Origin: ZLKRG08 sp964565165
GTDB taxonomy: Bacteria; Actinomycetota; Actinomycetes; Nanopelagicales; Nanopelagicaceae
Length of the DNA stretch: 64,000 bases
Assembly: GCA_964565165.1 (NCBI GenBank)
Contig: CAZMDJ010000003.1
Span: forward strand, 5,044-69,043
Direction of reading: 5' to 3'
In this document: positions 36,085 through 46,349 of the stretch, piece after piece
How the letters are laid out: every line of letters begins with the position of its first letter
How positions within the stretch are numbered: the stretch's first letter is position 1
Made by a program: the position numbers and the translations under genes
Notes under the pieces: model-generated
What the model was told of the DNA's origin: nothing
What the model saw: the letters and a program-made list of their open reading frames with translations, nothing else
Database searches by the model: none

Positions 36085-36118
36085 TACCTAACTCCTTTTA
36101 TTTCTCTTAAATTCTCAA

Positions 36119-36766
36119 TTACTTCGTTGTAATAGTTCCGGTTAAAGTCAATGTGACCGGTGTTGCAGGCTTTGAACCCTTTGATGCACTTGCGATTGCC
36201 CATGAACCCGTAAGAGTCAATGAACCAGTTGCCCCTGCATATTTGCCGGTACCGCTAACGATTGTTATTGGACCTTTTTTGATTGTTACAGTGGTTGGTG
36301 CATCTGCATCAGCAGAGCAAGCCATTGATCCATCTGCATACTTAACTTTCAATGTATCTGCGCCACTTCCGAGAGTGCCTTCGCCATCAAAAGGGGTGCA
36401 CTGCTCTGCAGGAACAGCTGATCCCATTCCCGTTAATTTATCTAAACCGCCTGTTTCACCAGTTCCAGTTGCAGTTACATTTGTAACGTTCACATCAGCG
36501 TCGCCCCAAAGCATTGTTACGGTGCCTTTGTAGGTTGCGTTGATTTTTACTGTGCCACCTTTAGAAGTTGCTGGTGTTGATGCAGCAGCTTTTGGCTTTG
36601 TTGTTGAAAAACCTGTTGGGCACTTTGGCTTTGCTGCGGTAACTTTCTTTACTGTTGTACCTTTGTAGCAAGTAATTGTTTTGTTAGCGGCATTAGCGCC
36701 TGCTATATTTCCTAATACGAGTCCTGCGATTGCGAGGACTGTAGCGATTTTTGTTAAAAGTTTCAT
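36119..36766 (-). CDS. Secreted beta-rich protein of unknown function with Cys-Lys module
   Basis: I choose ATG 36766 (215 residues, MKLLTKIATVLAIAG signal peptide, cleavage near ANAA), since AGGGAGAG lies at proper distance; an upstream ATG at 36820 would add a poor, charged prefix. After cleavage comes a short module with two cysteines, TCYKGTTVKKVTAAKPKCP, of a type seen on other secreted actinobacterial proteins. The rest is beta-rich and has GTGKYAGATGSLTLTGSW, a motif like that of allene-oxide-cyclase-barrel or DUF3224-type proteins. Function unknown. First gene of the three-gene secreted operon. Confidence 0.75.
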   Translation of the reverse strand: MKLLTKIATVLAIAGLVLGNIAGANAANKTITCYKGTTVKKVTAAKPKCPTGFSTTKPKAAASTPATSKGGTVKINATYKGTVTMLWGDADVNVTNVTATGTGETGGLDKLTGMGSAVPAEQCTPFDGEGTLGSGADTLKVKYADGSMACSADADAPTTVTIKKGPITIVSGTGKYAGATGSLTLTGSWAIASASKGSKPATPVTLTLTGTITTK

Positions 36767-36892
36767 CAGTTCCATCTCTCCCTGTAACTGGTTGTTACAA
36801 GGGAATGTTTTCACTTGCAAAATAAATGAAAAGAAAAAAGGCGAGTGCCAGCCCCAGCCTGGCTATCTACTCAGTCACAGTGATATATGCAC

Positions 36893-36922
36893 AAAGGGCC
36901 ACCTCTAATGAGGTGGCCCTTT
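36893..36922 (-). terminator. Rho-independent terminator after rpoC
   Basis: AAAGGGCCACCTC (36893-36905) pairs perfectly over 13 bp with GAGGTGGCCCTTT (36910-36922); 4-base loop. It stands 20 bases after the rpoC stop on the minus strand and isolates rpoBC from the secreted-protein operon. Confidence 0.85.
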
Positions 36923-36941
36923 TATGACTAGTTATTTGTAC

Positions 36942-39900
36942 TTAGTTGCGAACATCCAAGTCATCTAGACGTACCGCTTCACCTGATCCAGATGAATCAA
37001 ATGGTGTGAAGTCGTATTCGTCATATGACGCGTAGACCGCTGCCTTTGCCTCTTCTGTTGGCTCAACACGTACATTGCGATAACGAGCAAGTCCGGTACC
37101 AGCTGGAATCAACTTACCGATGATGACGTTCTCCTTCAGACCAAGAAGTGGATCGCTCTTCTCTGATAACGCTGCATCAGTTAGAACACGAGTTGTTTCC
37201 TGGAATGAAGCTGCTGACAACCAAGATTCAGTTGCAAGCGATGCCTTAGTGATACCCATAAGTTCTGGACGACCAGATGCAGCCTTACCACCGGTTGTAA
37301 CAACGCGACGGTTCTCTGCTTCGAAGCGACCACGCTCTACAAGTTCGCCAGGAAGAAGATCTGTATCTCCAGCCTCAAGAACTGTAATGCGCTTTAGCAT
37401 CTGACGAACGATAACTTCGATGTGCTTATCGTGGATACCTACACCCTGTGAACGGTAAACCTCTTGGATTTCGTTAACCAAGTGAACCTGAGTTGCACGT
37501 GGTCCAAGAATACGAAGAACCTGCTTAGGATCAATCGCGCCAACAACCATCTTCTGGCCGACTTCAACCTTCTGTCCTTCTTCTACAAGAAGCTTCTGGC
37601 GACGAGTAATTGGGTAAGCAACTTCTTCTCCGCCATCTGCAGGTGTAACAACAATCTTCTTGCCCTTTGCATCCTCGCGGAATGAAACAACACCTGCTGC
37701 TTCGGCGATTGGCGCAACACCCTTAGGTGTACGAGCTTCGAATAGTTCTTGTACACGTGGAAGACCGTGAGTGATGTCATCACCTGCAACACCACCGGTG
37801 TGGAAGGTACGCATTGTTAGCTGTGTACCTGGTTCACCGATTGATTGCGCTGCAATGATTCCGACTGCTTCACCAATATCTACACGCTTACCTGCACCAA
37901 GTGAGCGTCCGTAGCAAGCTGCGCACTGTCCGACCTTGCTATCGCAAGTTAGAACTGAGCGAACCTTAACTTCAGAAACTCCTGCTGCAATTAAGTCATC
38001 GATAACGCGATCGCCAAGATCTTCTGCAGCTGATGCAATTACCTTGCCATCAATTACTACATCTTCAGCCAACGCACGACCGTAGATAGATGTCTCAACA
38101 TGATCATCCTTAACCAATACACCGTTCTGCTTTGATGCAATTGGAAGCACTAGACCACGATCGGTTCCGCAATCTTCTTCGCGGATGATCACATCTTGTG
38201 CAACGTCGCAGAGACGACGTGTTAGGTAACCTGAGTCAGCGGTACGTAGCGCGGTATCTGCAAGACCCTTACGCGCACCGTGTGTTGAGATGAAGTACTC
38301 AAGTACAGATAGACCTTCGCGGAAGTTTGACTTGATTGGACGAGGAATAATTTCGCCCTTTGGATTTGCCACAAGACCACGCATACCTGCGATCTGACGA
38401 ATCTGCATCAAGTTACCACGAGCACCAGAGTGAACCATCATCCATACTGGGTTGATGCGAGGGAAGTTATCTTCCATCTCTTTACCAACTTCAGCAGTTG
38501 CTTGGGTCCAGATTTCAATCAATTCCTGACGACGTTCATCATCAGTGATCAAGCCCTTCTCGTACTGTGATTGGACCTTATCTGCCTTAGTTTCATAGCT
38601 CTCAAGAATTTCTTGCTTGCGAGGTGGAACTACAACATCTTCAATACCGATTGTTGCGCCAGCACGAGTTGCCCAACGGAAACCAAGTTCCTTAAGTGCA
38701 TCAAGTGTTGCAGCTACAACTACCTTTGGATAGAACTCAGCAAGACGATCAACAATAGAAACAAGTTGCTTCTTTGTTACATCTGCATCAACGAATGGGA
38801 AATCAGTTGGAAGTGCATCATTAAAGATTGCGCGACCAATTGTGGTCTCCTTGATTTCACCAGCAACACGAATCTTGACTGGAGCTTGAACTGCAACGCT
38901 TCCTTGATCAAGAGCCATAATTGCTTCGGCTACGGATGTAAATGCGCGACCTTCACCCTTTTCGCCAGGACGTACCTGAGTTAAGTAGTAAAGACCAAGC
39001 ACCATGTCCTGTGTTGGAATTGCAAGAGGACGACCATGTGCTGGCGACAAGATGTTGTTAGATGACAACATCAAGATACGTGCTTCAGCTTGCGCTTCTG
39101 CAGATAGAGGTAAGTGAACCGCCATCTGGTCACCGTCGAAGTCAGCGTTGAAAGCTGTACAAACAAGCGGATGTAGATGGATCGCTTTACCTTCAACCAA
39201 CTGTGGTTCGAAAGCTTGGATACCTAAGCGGTGCAGGGTTGGTGCACGGTTAAGTAGAACTGGGTGTTCTGCAATAACTTCTTCAAGAACATCCCAAACA
39301 ACTGGACGTGCACGTTCGACCATGCGCTTTGCGCTCTTGATGTTCTGTGCATGATTTAGATCAACAAGGCGCTTCATTACGAATGGCTTGAAGAGTTCTA
39401 GCGCCATCTGCTTTGGCAGACCGCACTGGTGCAACTTCAACTGCGGACCAGCAACAATTACGGAACGGCCAGAGTAATCAACACGCTTACCGAGCAAGTT
39501 CTGACGGAATCGTCCCTGCTTACCCTTAAGCATGTCTGAAAGTGATTTAAGTGCACGGTTACCAGGACCGGTAACTGGGCGACCACGACGACCGTTATCG
39601 AATAGCGAGTCAACAGCTTCCTGCAACATACGCTTTTCGTTATTAACGATGATCTCTGGAGCACCAAGATCTGCAAGACGCTTCAAACGATTGTTACGGT
39701 TGATAACGCGGCGATATAGATCGTTTAGATCTGATGTCGCAAAGCGTCCACCATCAAGTTGAACCATCGGACGTAGATCAGGTGGAATAACTGGAACGCA
39801 ATCAAGAACCATTGATGCAGGTGCATTGCTTGTATTCAAGAATGAGTTAACAACCTTCAAACGCTTAATTGCGCGAGTCTTCTTTGCGCCCTTACCGTTT

Positions 39901-40745
39901 TCAGCGATATCAGTTAACTTGTCGTATTCAGTCTTAAGATCGAAATCTTCAAGACGCTTCTTGATTGCAGCAGCGCCCATGTCTCCCTTGAAGTACATGC
40001 CATAACGGTCACGCATTTCGCGGTATAGAGATTCGTCGCCTTCAAGATCCTGAACCTTTAGGTTCTTAAAGCGTGACCACACATCTTCAAGACGTGAGAT
40101 TTCCTTGTCAGCCTTTTCACGGATCTGCTTTAGCTCGCGCTCTGCAGATTCGCGGACCTTACGCTTAACATCGCTCTTTGCATCTTCTGCTTCGAGTTCA
40201 GCCATATCAGCTTCAAGTTTCTTAGAACGAGCATCGATATCTAGATCGCGCTTGGTTTCGATCTTCTTACGATCGTTAGCAAGCTTCTTCTCGTTCTGCG
40301 CCATATCTTCTTCGCGAGCTTCTGTATCAACAGAAGTGATCATGTAGGCAGCGAAGTAGATAACTTTCTCTAGATCCTTTGGAGCTAAATCAAGTAGGTA
40401 ACCGAGACGTGAAGGAACGCCCTTGAAGTACCAGATATGTGTAACTGGAGCTGCAAGTTCGATATGTCCCATACGTTCGCGACGTACCTTTGCGCGAGTA
40501 ACTTCAACACCGCAACGTTCGCAGATAATGCCCTTAAAGCGAACGCGCTTGTACTTACCGCAATAGCATTCCCAGTCACGAGTAGGTCCGAAGATCTTCT
40601 CGTCGAATAGGCCATCCTTTTCCGGCTTTAGTGTGCGGTAGTTGATGGTTTCTGGCTTCTTAACTTCGCCGAAAGACCATGCGCGGATGTGTTCTGCTGA
40701 TGCAAGACCAATACGTAGTTCATCAAAGAAATTAACATCTAACAT
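36942..40745 (-). CDS. rpoC: DNA-directed RNA polymerase subunit beta'
   Basis: Largest polymerase subunit. The catalytic magnesium loop NADFDGDQM is intact, as are the N-terminal zinc site (CYCGKYKRVRFKGIICERCG) and the second zinc site (CDSKVGQCAACYG). The trigger-loop region QSIGEPGTQLTMRTFHTGG is present. Length 1267, slightly short for Actinobacteria. Separated from rpoB by 4 bases. Confidence 0.99.
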   Translation of the reverse strand: MLDVNFFDELRIGLASAEHIRAWSFGEVKKPETINYRTLKPEKDGLFDEKIFGPTRDWECYCGKYKRVRFKGIICERCGVEVTRAKVRRERMGHIELAAPVTHIWYFKGVPSRLGYLLDLAPKDLEKVIYFAAYMITSVDTEAREEDMAQNEKKLANDRKKIETKRDLDIDARSKKLEADMAELEAEDAKSDVKRKVRESAERELKQIREKADKEISRLEDVWSRFKNLKVQDLEGDESLYREMRDRYGMYFKGDMGAAAIKKRLEDFDLKTEYDKLTDIAENGKGAKKTRAIKRLKVVNSFLNTSNAPASMVLDCVPVIPPDLRPMVQLDGGRFATSDLNDLYRRVINRNNRLKRLADLGAPEIIVNNEKRMLQEAVDSLFDNGRRGRPVTGPGNRALKSLSDMLKGKQGRFRQNLLGKRVDYSGRSVIVAGPQLKLHQCGLPKQMALELFKPFVMKRLVDLNHAQNIKSAKRMVERARPVVWDVLEEVIAEHPVLLNRAPTLHRLGIQAFEPQLVEGKAIHLHPLVCTAFNADFDGDQMAVHLPLSAEAQAEARILMLSSNNILSPAHGRPLAIPTQDMVLGLYYLTQVRPGEKGEGRAFTSVAEAIMALDQGSVAVQAPVKIRVAGEIKETTIGRAIFNDALPTDFPFVDADVTKKQLVSIVDRLAEFYPKVVVAATLDALKELGFRWATRAGATIGIEDVVVPPRKQEILESYETKADKVQSQYEKGLITDDERRQELIEIWTQATAEVGKEMEDNFPRINPVWMMVHSGARGNLMQIRQIAGMRGLVANPKGEIIPRPIKSNFREGLSVLEYFISTHGARKGLADTALRTADSGYLTRRLCDVAQDVIIREEDCGTDRGLVLPIASKQNGVLVKDDHVETSIYGRALAEDVVIDGKVIASAAEDLGDRVIDDLIAAGVSEVKVRSVLTCDSKVGQCAACYGRSLGAGKRVDIGEAVGIIAAQSIGEPGTQLTMRTFHTGGVAGDDITHGLPRVQELFEARTPKGVAPIAEAAGVVSFREDAKGKKIVVTPADGGEEVAYPITRRQKLLVEEGQKVEVGQKMVVGAIDPKQVLRILGPRATQVHLVNEIQEVYRSQGVGIHDKHIEVIVRQMLKRITVLEAGDTDLLPGELVERGRFEAENRRVVTTGGKAASGRPELMGITKASLATESWLSAASFQETTRVLTDAALSEKSDPLLGLKENVIIGKLIPAGTGLARYRNVRVEPTEEAKAAVYASYDEYDFTPFDSSGSGEAVRLDDLDVRN

Positions 40746-40749
40746 CTGA

Positions 40750-43700
40750 TCACACCTCTTCTACTGAGCTTGGCTCAACTCGTGACAAGTTAATTCCAAG
40801 TTCTTCTGCTGCTCGGAATACTTCATCATCTGTGTCGCGCATTTCGATTGCAACACCTTCTGAAGAAAGTACTTCAACATTTAGACATAGTGATTGCATT
40901 TCCTTAACAAGAACCTTGAATGATTCAGGGATACCTGGCTCTGGAATGTTTTCACCCTTAACGATCGCTTCGTAAACCTTTACGCGACCAAGCACGTCGT
41001 CAGACTTAATAGTCAACAACTCCTGCAATGTGTATGCAGCGCCATAAGCTTCAAGCGCCCACACTTCCATTTCACCGAAGCGCTGACCACCGAACTGTGC
41101 CTTACCGCCAAGTGGCTGTTGAGTAATCATTGAGTAAGGACCCGTTGAACGTGCGTGAATCTTGTCGTCGACCAAGTGGTGCAGCTTCAAGATGTACATG
41201 TAACCAACTGAGATTGGTGTTGGGAATGGTTCGCCTGAACGGCCATCAAATAGATTTGCTTTACCTGATGAACCGATTAGTTGTAGACCATCACGGTTAG
41301 GAAGAGTTGCACCTAATAGGCCAGCAACTTCTTCTTCCTTAGCGCCGTCGAATACTGGAGTTGCAACGTTTGTTCCTGGTTCTGCTTTTGCAGCACCAAT
41401 CTCTTCAAGATGCTTTGTCCAAGCTTCGCCAACACCTGAAAGATCCCAACCAGTCTTTGCAGCCCAACCCAAGTGCATTTCAAGAACCTGTCCGACGTTC
41501 ATACGTCCAGGTACACCAAGTGGATTAAGGATTACATCGATTGGAGTTCCATCTTCAAGGAATGGCATATCTTCAACTGGAAGAATCTTTGAGATAACAC
41601 CCTTATTACCGTGGCGACCAGCAAGCTTGTCACCAACTTGAATCTTGCGCTTCTGTGCAACGTAAACGCGAACAAGTGTGTTTACACCTGCGCCTAGTTC
41701 GTCGCCTTCTTCAGATTCAAAGACTTTAACGCCGATGATCTTGCCTGATTCACCATGAGGAACCTTTAGTGAGGTATCGCGAACTTCGCGAGCCTTCTCA
41801 CCGAAGATTGCACGGAGCAAGCGCTCTTCTGGAGTTAATTCGGTTTCGCCCTTTGGAGTTACCTTTCCAACCAAGATATCGCCAGGAACAACTTCTGCAC
41901 CTACGCGGATGATGCCTCGTTCATCAAGGTCAGCAAGTACTTCTTCAGAAACGTTTGGAATATCGCGAGTGATCTCTTCTGCACCAAGCTTGGTGTCGCG
42001 AGCATCAACTTCGTATTCTTCAATGTGAATAGATGTCAGTTCGTCATCTTGTACTAGACGCTGAGAAAGAATGATCGCGTCTTCGTAGTTATGACCTTCC
42101 CATGACATGAAGGCGATTAGAAGGTTCTTACCAAGAGCCATTTCGCCCTTGTCAGTTGAAGGACCGTCAGCGATAACTGTGCCAACTTCAACCTTCTGAC
42201 CATCTGCAACCTGCACGCGCTGGTTGTATGAAGTTCCCTGGTTTGAGCGACGGAACTTAGATAGTGAGTAGTTGTCGTACTTACCATCGTTTGTCATAAC
42301 TGTTACTTCATCAGATGAAACTTCAGTTACTACACCCGCGCTCTTTGCCATGATTACATCGCCAGCATCGATTGCGTTACGCCATTCCATACCAGTTCCA
42401 ACTAGTGGAGATTCTGGACGCATTAGCGGAACAGCTTGACGCATCATGTTAGAACCCATCAACGCACGGTTAGCGTCTTCGTGCTCTAGGAATGGAATCA
42501 TTGCTGTTGCAACAGAAACCATCTGACGTGGTGAAACGTCCATGTAATCAACTTCGTCTGCCGGAATGTATTCAACTTCTCCGCCACGACGACGAACAAG
42601 AACACGTGCTTCAGCAAATGTGTTATCCGCGTTTAGCGGTGCATTTGCATGAGCGATTACGTGCTCGTCTTCTTCGTCTGAAGTTAGGTAATCAAACTAA
42701 TCTGAAACTTTTCCGTTAACAACTTTGCGATATGGAGTTTCGATAAATCCAAATGCAGTTACACGTGCGTATGTTGCAAGACCACCGATAAGACCAATGT
42801 TTGGACCTTCAGGAGTTTCGATTGGACACATACGTCCGTAGTGAGATGGGTGAACGTCACGAACTTCGAAGCCCGCACGGTCACGTGATAGTCCGCCAGG
42901 TCCAAGCGCTGAAAGACGACGCTTATGTGTAAGACCTGACAATGGGTTTGTTTGATCCATGAACTGTGACAACTGAGATGTTCCGAAGAATTCCTTGATT
43001 GATGCAACAACCGGACGGATGTTGATCAATGTCTGAGGAGTAATCGCTTCGACATCTTGTGTTGTCATACGTTCGCGAACAACGCGTTCCATACGTGATA
43101 GACCGGTACGAACCTGATTCTGGATTAGTTCGCCAACTGTACGTAGACGACGGTTACCGAAGTGATCGATATCGTCAGCTTCTACGCGAACTTCCTTGCC
43201 GTAATCCATAACTAGATCGCCACGGTGTAGCGCAACTAGGTACTTCAGTGTTGCAACGATGTCCTGAATAGTAAGCAAATTAGCTGCTAATTCTTGCTCA
43301 AGACCTAGCTTCTTATTGATCTTAAAGCGACCGACCTTGGCCAAGTCGTAACGCTTTGGATTGAAGTAATAGTTCTCAATTAAGTTCTGCGCAGCTTCCT
43401 TTGTTGGAGGCTCGCCAGGACGAAGCTTGCGGTAAATATCTAACAGCGCATCGTCTTGTGTCTTTACGTTATCTTTTTCAAGAGTCTGGCGGATTGAATC
43501 GTATTCACCGAAGTTTTCGATGATCTGTTCTTCTGTCCAACCTAGAGCCTTAAGGAAAATTGTTACAGATTGCTTACGCTTACGATCGATACGTACGCCA
43601 ACCTGATCTTTCTTATCTACTTCGAATTCAAGCCATGCACCACGTGAAGGAATGATCTTCGCTGTGAATACATCTTTATCTGAACCCTTTTCAATTGAGC

Positions 43701-44202
43701 GTTCGAAATAAACACCTGGTGAACGAACAAGCTGTGAAACAACAACACGTTCGGTGCCGTTGATTACGAAAGTTCCGCGAGGTGTCATCAATGGGAAGTC
43801 GCCCATGAAAACAGTCTGCGATTTAATTTCGCCTGTTTCGTTATTCATAAATTCCGCAGTTACGAAAAGTGGAGCTGCGTAAGTCATATCGCGCTCTTTG
43901 CACTCGTCTACTGCGTACTTTGCAGGCTCGAAGCGATGATCACGGAATGAAAGTGACATCGATCCTTGGAAATCTTCGATTGGAGAGATCTCCTCGAAAA
44001 TTTCTTCTAGACCTGATTGTGATGGTAGTTCTCCACGAAGAGATTCCGGTGAGCTCGCCATACGCTCGCGCCACTCAGCATTACCAAGTAACCAATCAAA
44101 GCTCTCACGTTGTAGAGCAAGAAGGTTTGGTACTTCTAGTGGTTCAGAGATTTTGGCGAAAGAAATACGGCGTGGAGCAGTTTTATTCTTTGACGCGGCC
44201 AA
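40750..44202 (-). CDS. rpoB: DNA-directed RNA polymerase subunit beta, interrupted by an in-frame TAG
   Basis: I join two open frames (44202-42697 and 42696-40750) because they lie in the same phase and the bases between the TAG at 42699-42697 and the internal ATG at 42543 translate into the expected RpoB residues: DYLTSDEEDEHVIAHANAPL onward to EVDYMDVSPRQMVSVATAMI. One codon change restores a full 1150-residue protein; homologues have Glu after VSD, so GAG to TAG is the simplest event. The start is TTG 44202 with GGAAGGA upstream. The rifampicin pocket (TSQLSQFMDQTNPLSGLTHK) is present, as are the C-terminal regions that contact beta'. As the gene is essential, a base-call error or strain variant is more likely than a true break. 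Confidence 0.93.
42697..42699 (-). other. In-frame TAG codon inside rpoB
   Basis: The plus strand reads CTA; the minus strand reads GTT TCA GAT TAG TTT GAT TAC. Both flanks are conserved RpoB sequence in one frame. TAG is used as an ordinary stop elsewhere in this window (end of the histidine kinase gene at 46347-46349). Confidence 0.95.
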
Positions 44203-44526
44203 GTTATGTCCTTCCAAGACAATTTTTAAAACATTACGTTTCACATGCACACACGACTATTAGGCCGCCAGCCGCTATATGCCATGACCTAGTAAAAAAG
44301 TGTGAGGGAGCAGGATATCGGTGCTTGCTTTCCCATGTCTAATCGGGTAAAAGCTCTAAGCCCCGCTCCTGCTCCCTCAATCCGGCGAGCCCACCAGGCC
44401 GGACCTTTAAGCAGAGTCTGGGGCAGATCTGTGAGAAATTCGTGTGAAGAGGGGTTCAGCTCTATAAGAAATGCTCGCGCTCACCATTTGGTAGCGGTAG
44501 CCCTATCTACCTGCGAAACTTAAACC
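44203..44526. promoter_or_regulatory. Intergenic region between rpoB and the response regulator, with long stem-loop
   Basis: No gene is seen in these 324 bases. On the minus strand GAGGGAGCAGGA (from 44378) pairs over 12 bp with TCCTGCTCCCTC (ending 44304) around a 51-base loop, and six T follow after ACAC (44299-44294). This terminator-like structure is about 90 bases upstream of rpoB and could be an attenuator. A second stem, TCCGGC with GCCGGA (44381-44386/44398-44403), lies beside it. Promoters for both divergent genes must be here, but none is clear by eye. Confidence 0.5.
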
Positions 44527-45201
44527 GTGAGTAAAGGGCAGATTCTCGTAGTTGATGATGAACTCGCGATCAGAGAGCTGATCACCGAAGTTCTCAATAT
44601 CGCTGACTTCCAGGTCACAACTGCAGCCGATGGCCTTGAAGCGCTAAATCAGGTCCGCAAAACTAAATTCGATCTGATCCTGCTTGATGTGAATCTTCCA
44701 AAAGTTGATGGATTTGCAGTCCTTGAGAAGGTCCGCGAAAGCGCTCCGACCCAGCCAATCATCATGCTCAGCGCTCGTACCAGTAAAGATGACGTAACGC
44801 ATGGCCTTCGTTTAGGTGCAGATGATTACATCCGCAAACCATTTAGCGTTGAAGAGCTGGTGCTTCGCGTTGAAAATCGATTGAAACGAAATGGCTCTGA
44901 TGTGGACACCGTTTTAAGTTGCGGCCCACTCTCTTTATTTGAAGGCGAACATAAAGTTACTTTCAACGAGAAGACTATTGACCTATCTCCTACCGAATTT
45001 AATCTTTTGCAGGTTCTGCTTCAGAATCAGAATCGCGTATTAACAAAAGAGAAGTTGCTCGATCTCGTTTGGGGTCTTGATTTCGAAACCACCACCAACG
45101 TGGTCGATACATACATCTCTTACCTTCGTAAAAAATTACATATAAATGGATTCGAAGGAATTAAAACTGTGCGAGGCGTCGGCTTTAAGTTGGAGTGTTA
45201 A
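44527..45201 (+). CDS. Two-component response regulator, OmpR/PhoB family
   Basis: A 224-residue regulator. Receiver domain: acidic pair Asp10-Asp11 in ILVVDDE, phospho-acceptor Asp54 in LILLDVNLP, and the lysine of RKPFSVEEL. The C-terminal winged helix has SPTEFNLLQVLLQNQNRVLT and VDTYISYLRKKL. Start GTG 44527. The stop overlaps the histidine kinase start (TAATG), so the two are translated together. The target genes are unknown; the neighbouring surface-protein operon is an obvious candidate. Confidence 0.95.
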   Translation: MSKGQILVVDDELAIRELITEVLNIADFQVTTAADGLEALNQVRKTKFDLILLDVNLPKVDGFAVLEKVRESAPTQPIIMLSARTSKDDVTHGLRLGADDYIRKPFSVEELVLRVENRLKRNGSDVDTVLSCGPLSLFEGEHKVTFNEKTIDLSPTEFNLLQVLLQNQNRVLTKEKLLDLVWGLDFETTTNVVDTYISYLRKKLHINGFEGIKTVRGVGFKLEC

Positions 45202-46349
45202 TGAAGTTAAGCACGCGCCTAGCTTTAGTTGTCTCTGCGATTCTGGCAATCACTACCATTATTTCTAGCGCTCAATCTGTAATTGTCCACAGGAACGAGA
45301 AGCTCAATACATATAGCGATGTACTCAATAACTTAGCTAATCAGCTCGCCTCATCTGATGAGAATGATTTAACTTTTGCGCTGTTCATTGCCGAGCAGAG
45401 CCCAATCCCAATGTCACTTGCTTACATCTCCCCAGAAGGCCACGCTACTTATTTAACCGAAGCGGCTGGATCTGGGTTAGTTATTCCAACTAAAGAGCAG
45501 TACCAGAAAGGTTTACAAGAACCGCTTCTCTTTAGAGACATCATGGAACGTTTCTACAAAATCGGTAAGAACGAATACATTGGTTTCTACGTATCAATCA
45601 CTGATTTAAATGATGAAATTAACCGTAGCTTTAAGAAAATCCTCTTCTTTAACTTAATTATCATTCTGATCGCTGGTCTCTTAATTACTTTTATTTTCCG
45701 CCGCGACAGTAAGTTAAATAGCGCCGCTAAAGGTATGCAGGAATTTATCGGCGATGCTTCCCACGAACTCAAGACTCCGCTTACTGTTATTCGCGGTTAT
45801 TCAGAGATCTTGAGTAACAATCCCGATCAAGGCGAAAAATACGCACGACGAATTCATGATGAATCCCTTCGCATGTCCAGCATCATCGATCAGTTACTAA
45901 AGATCGCAGCACTTGATGAGGGGCATAAAGAGGAACCTGTATCGATTGATATCGCCGAATACTTAAAGTCTCACATTGAAGATATTTTGATGTTACAACC
46001 AAATCGAATGGTTTCCTTTGTTCCTGAACCATTGATGGTGAAAGCTCCATACGATTTAGTAGACACACTTCTTTCAAATGTACTTACCAATGCACGTATC
46101 CATTCACCAGAAGATGCGCCACTTCTTATCTCTATTACCGGTAAGCAAGTAACAATTGAAGATGGCGGTCCGGGGATGAAAGAGATTCCAGATAAACCAT
46201 TTATGCGCTTTGATTCATCGCGTTCACGCAAGACTGGCGGCAGCGGTTTAGGTATGAGTTTGATTCAAAAGTGCGCCAAAGAACTTGGCGCAAAGTTGAA
46301 CTTCGGTAAGAGCGATTTAGGCGGTTTGAAAGTAGAGATTACTTTCTAG
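45201..46349 (+). CDS. Sensor histidine kinase
   Basis: From ATG 45201 the protein has 382 residues: one N-terminal membrane segment (about 5-25), an external sensor of about 120 residues, a second membrane segment, and a cytoplasmic kinase. His188 in GDASHELKTPLTVIRGYSEI is the phospho-acceptor; VLTNARIHSPE (N box), EDGGPGM and GGSGLGMSLIQ (G boxes) follow. No HAMP domain is obvious between TM2 and the dimerisation helices. It ends with TAG at 46349 and overlaps the convergent membrane-protein gene by 4 bases, with no terminator between. Confidence 0.93.
   Translation: MKLSTRLALVVSAILAITTIISSAQSVIVHRNEKLNTYSDVLNNLANQLASSDENDLTFALFIAEQSPIPMSLAYISPEGHATYLTEAAGSGLVIPTKEQYQKGLQEPLLFRDIMERFYKIGKNEYIGFYVSITDLNDEINRSFKKILFFNLIIILIAGLLITFIFRRDSKLNSAAKGMQEFIGDASHELKTPLTVIRGYSEILSNNPDQGEKYARRIHDESLRMSSIIDQLLKIAALDEGHKEEPVSIDIAEYLKSHIEDILMLQPNRMVSFVPEPLMVKAPYDLVDTLLSNVLTNARIHSPEDAPLLISITGKQVTIEDGGPGMKEIPDKPFMRFDSSRSRKTGGSGLGMSLIQKCAKELGAKLNFGKSDLGGLKVEITF

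Noticed and set aside
42541..42543. ATG as the start of a separate gene encoding only the C-terminal half of RpoB.
   Set aside because: It is an internal methionine (DYMDVSPRQM) in conserved sequence, and the bases upstream continue RpoB in the same frame up to the TAG.
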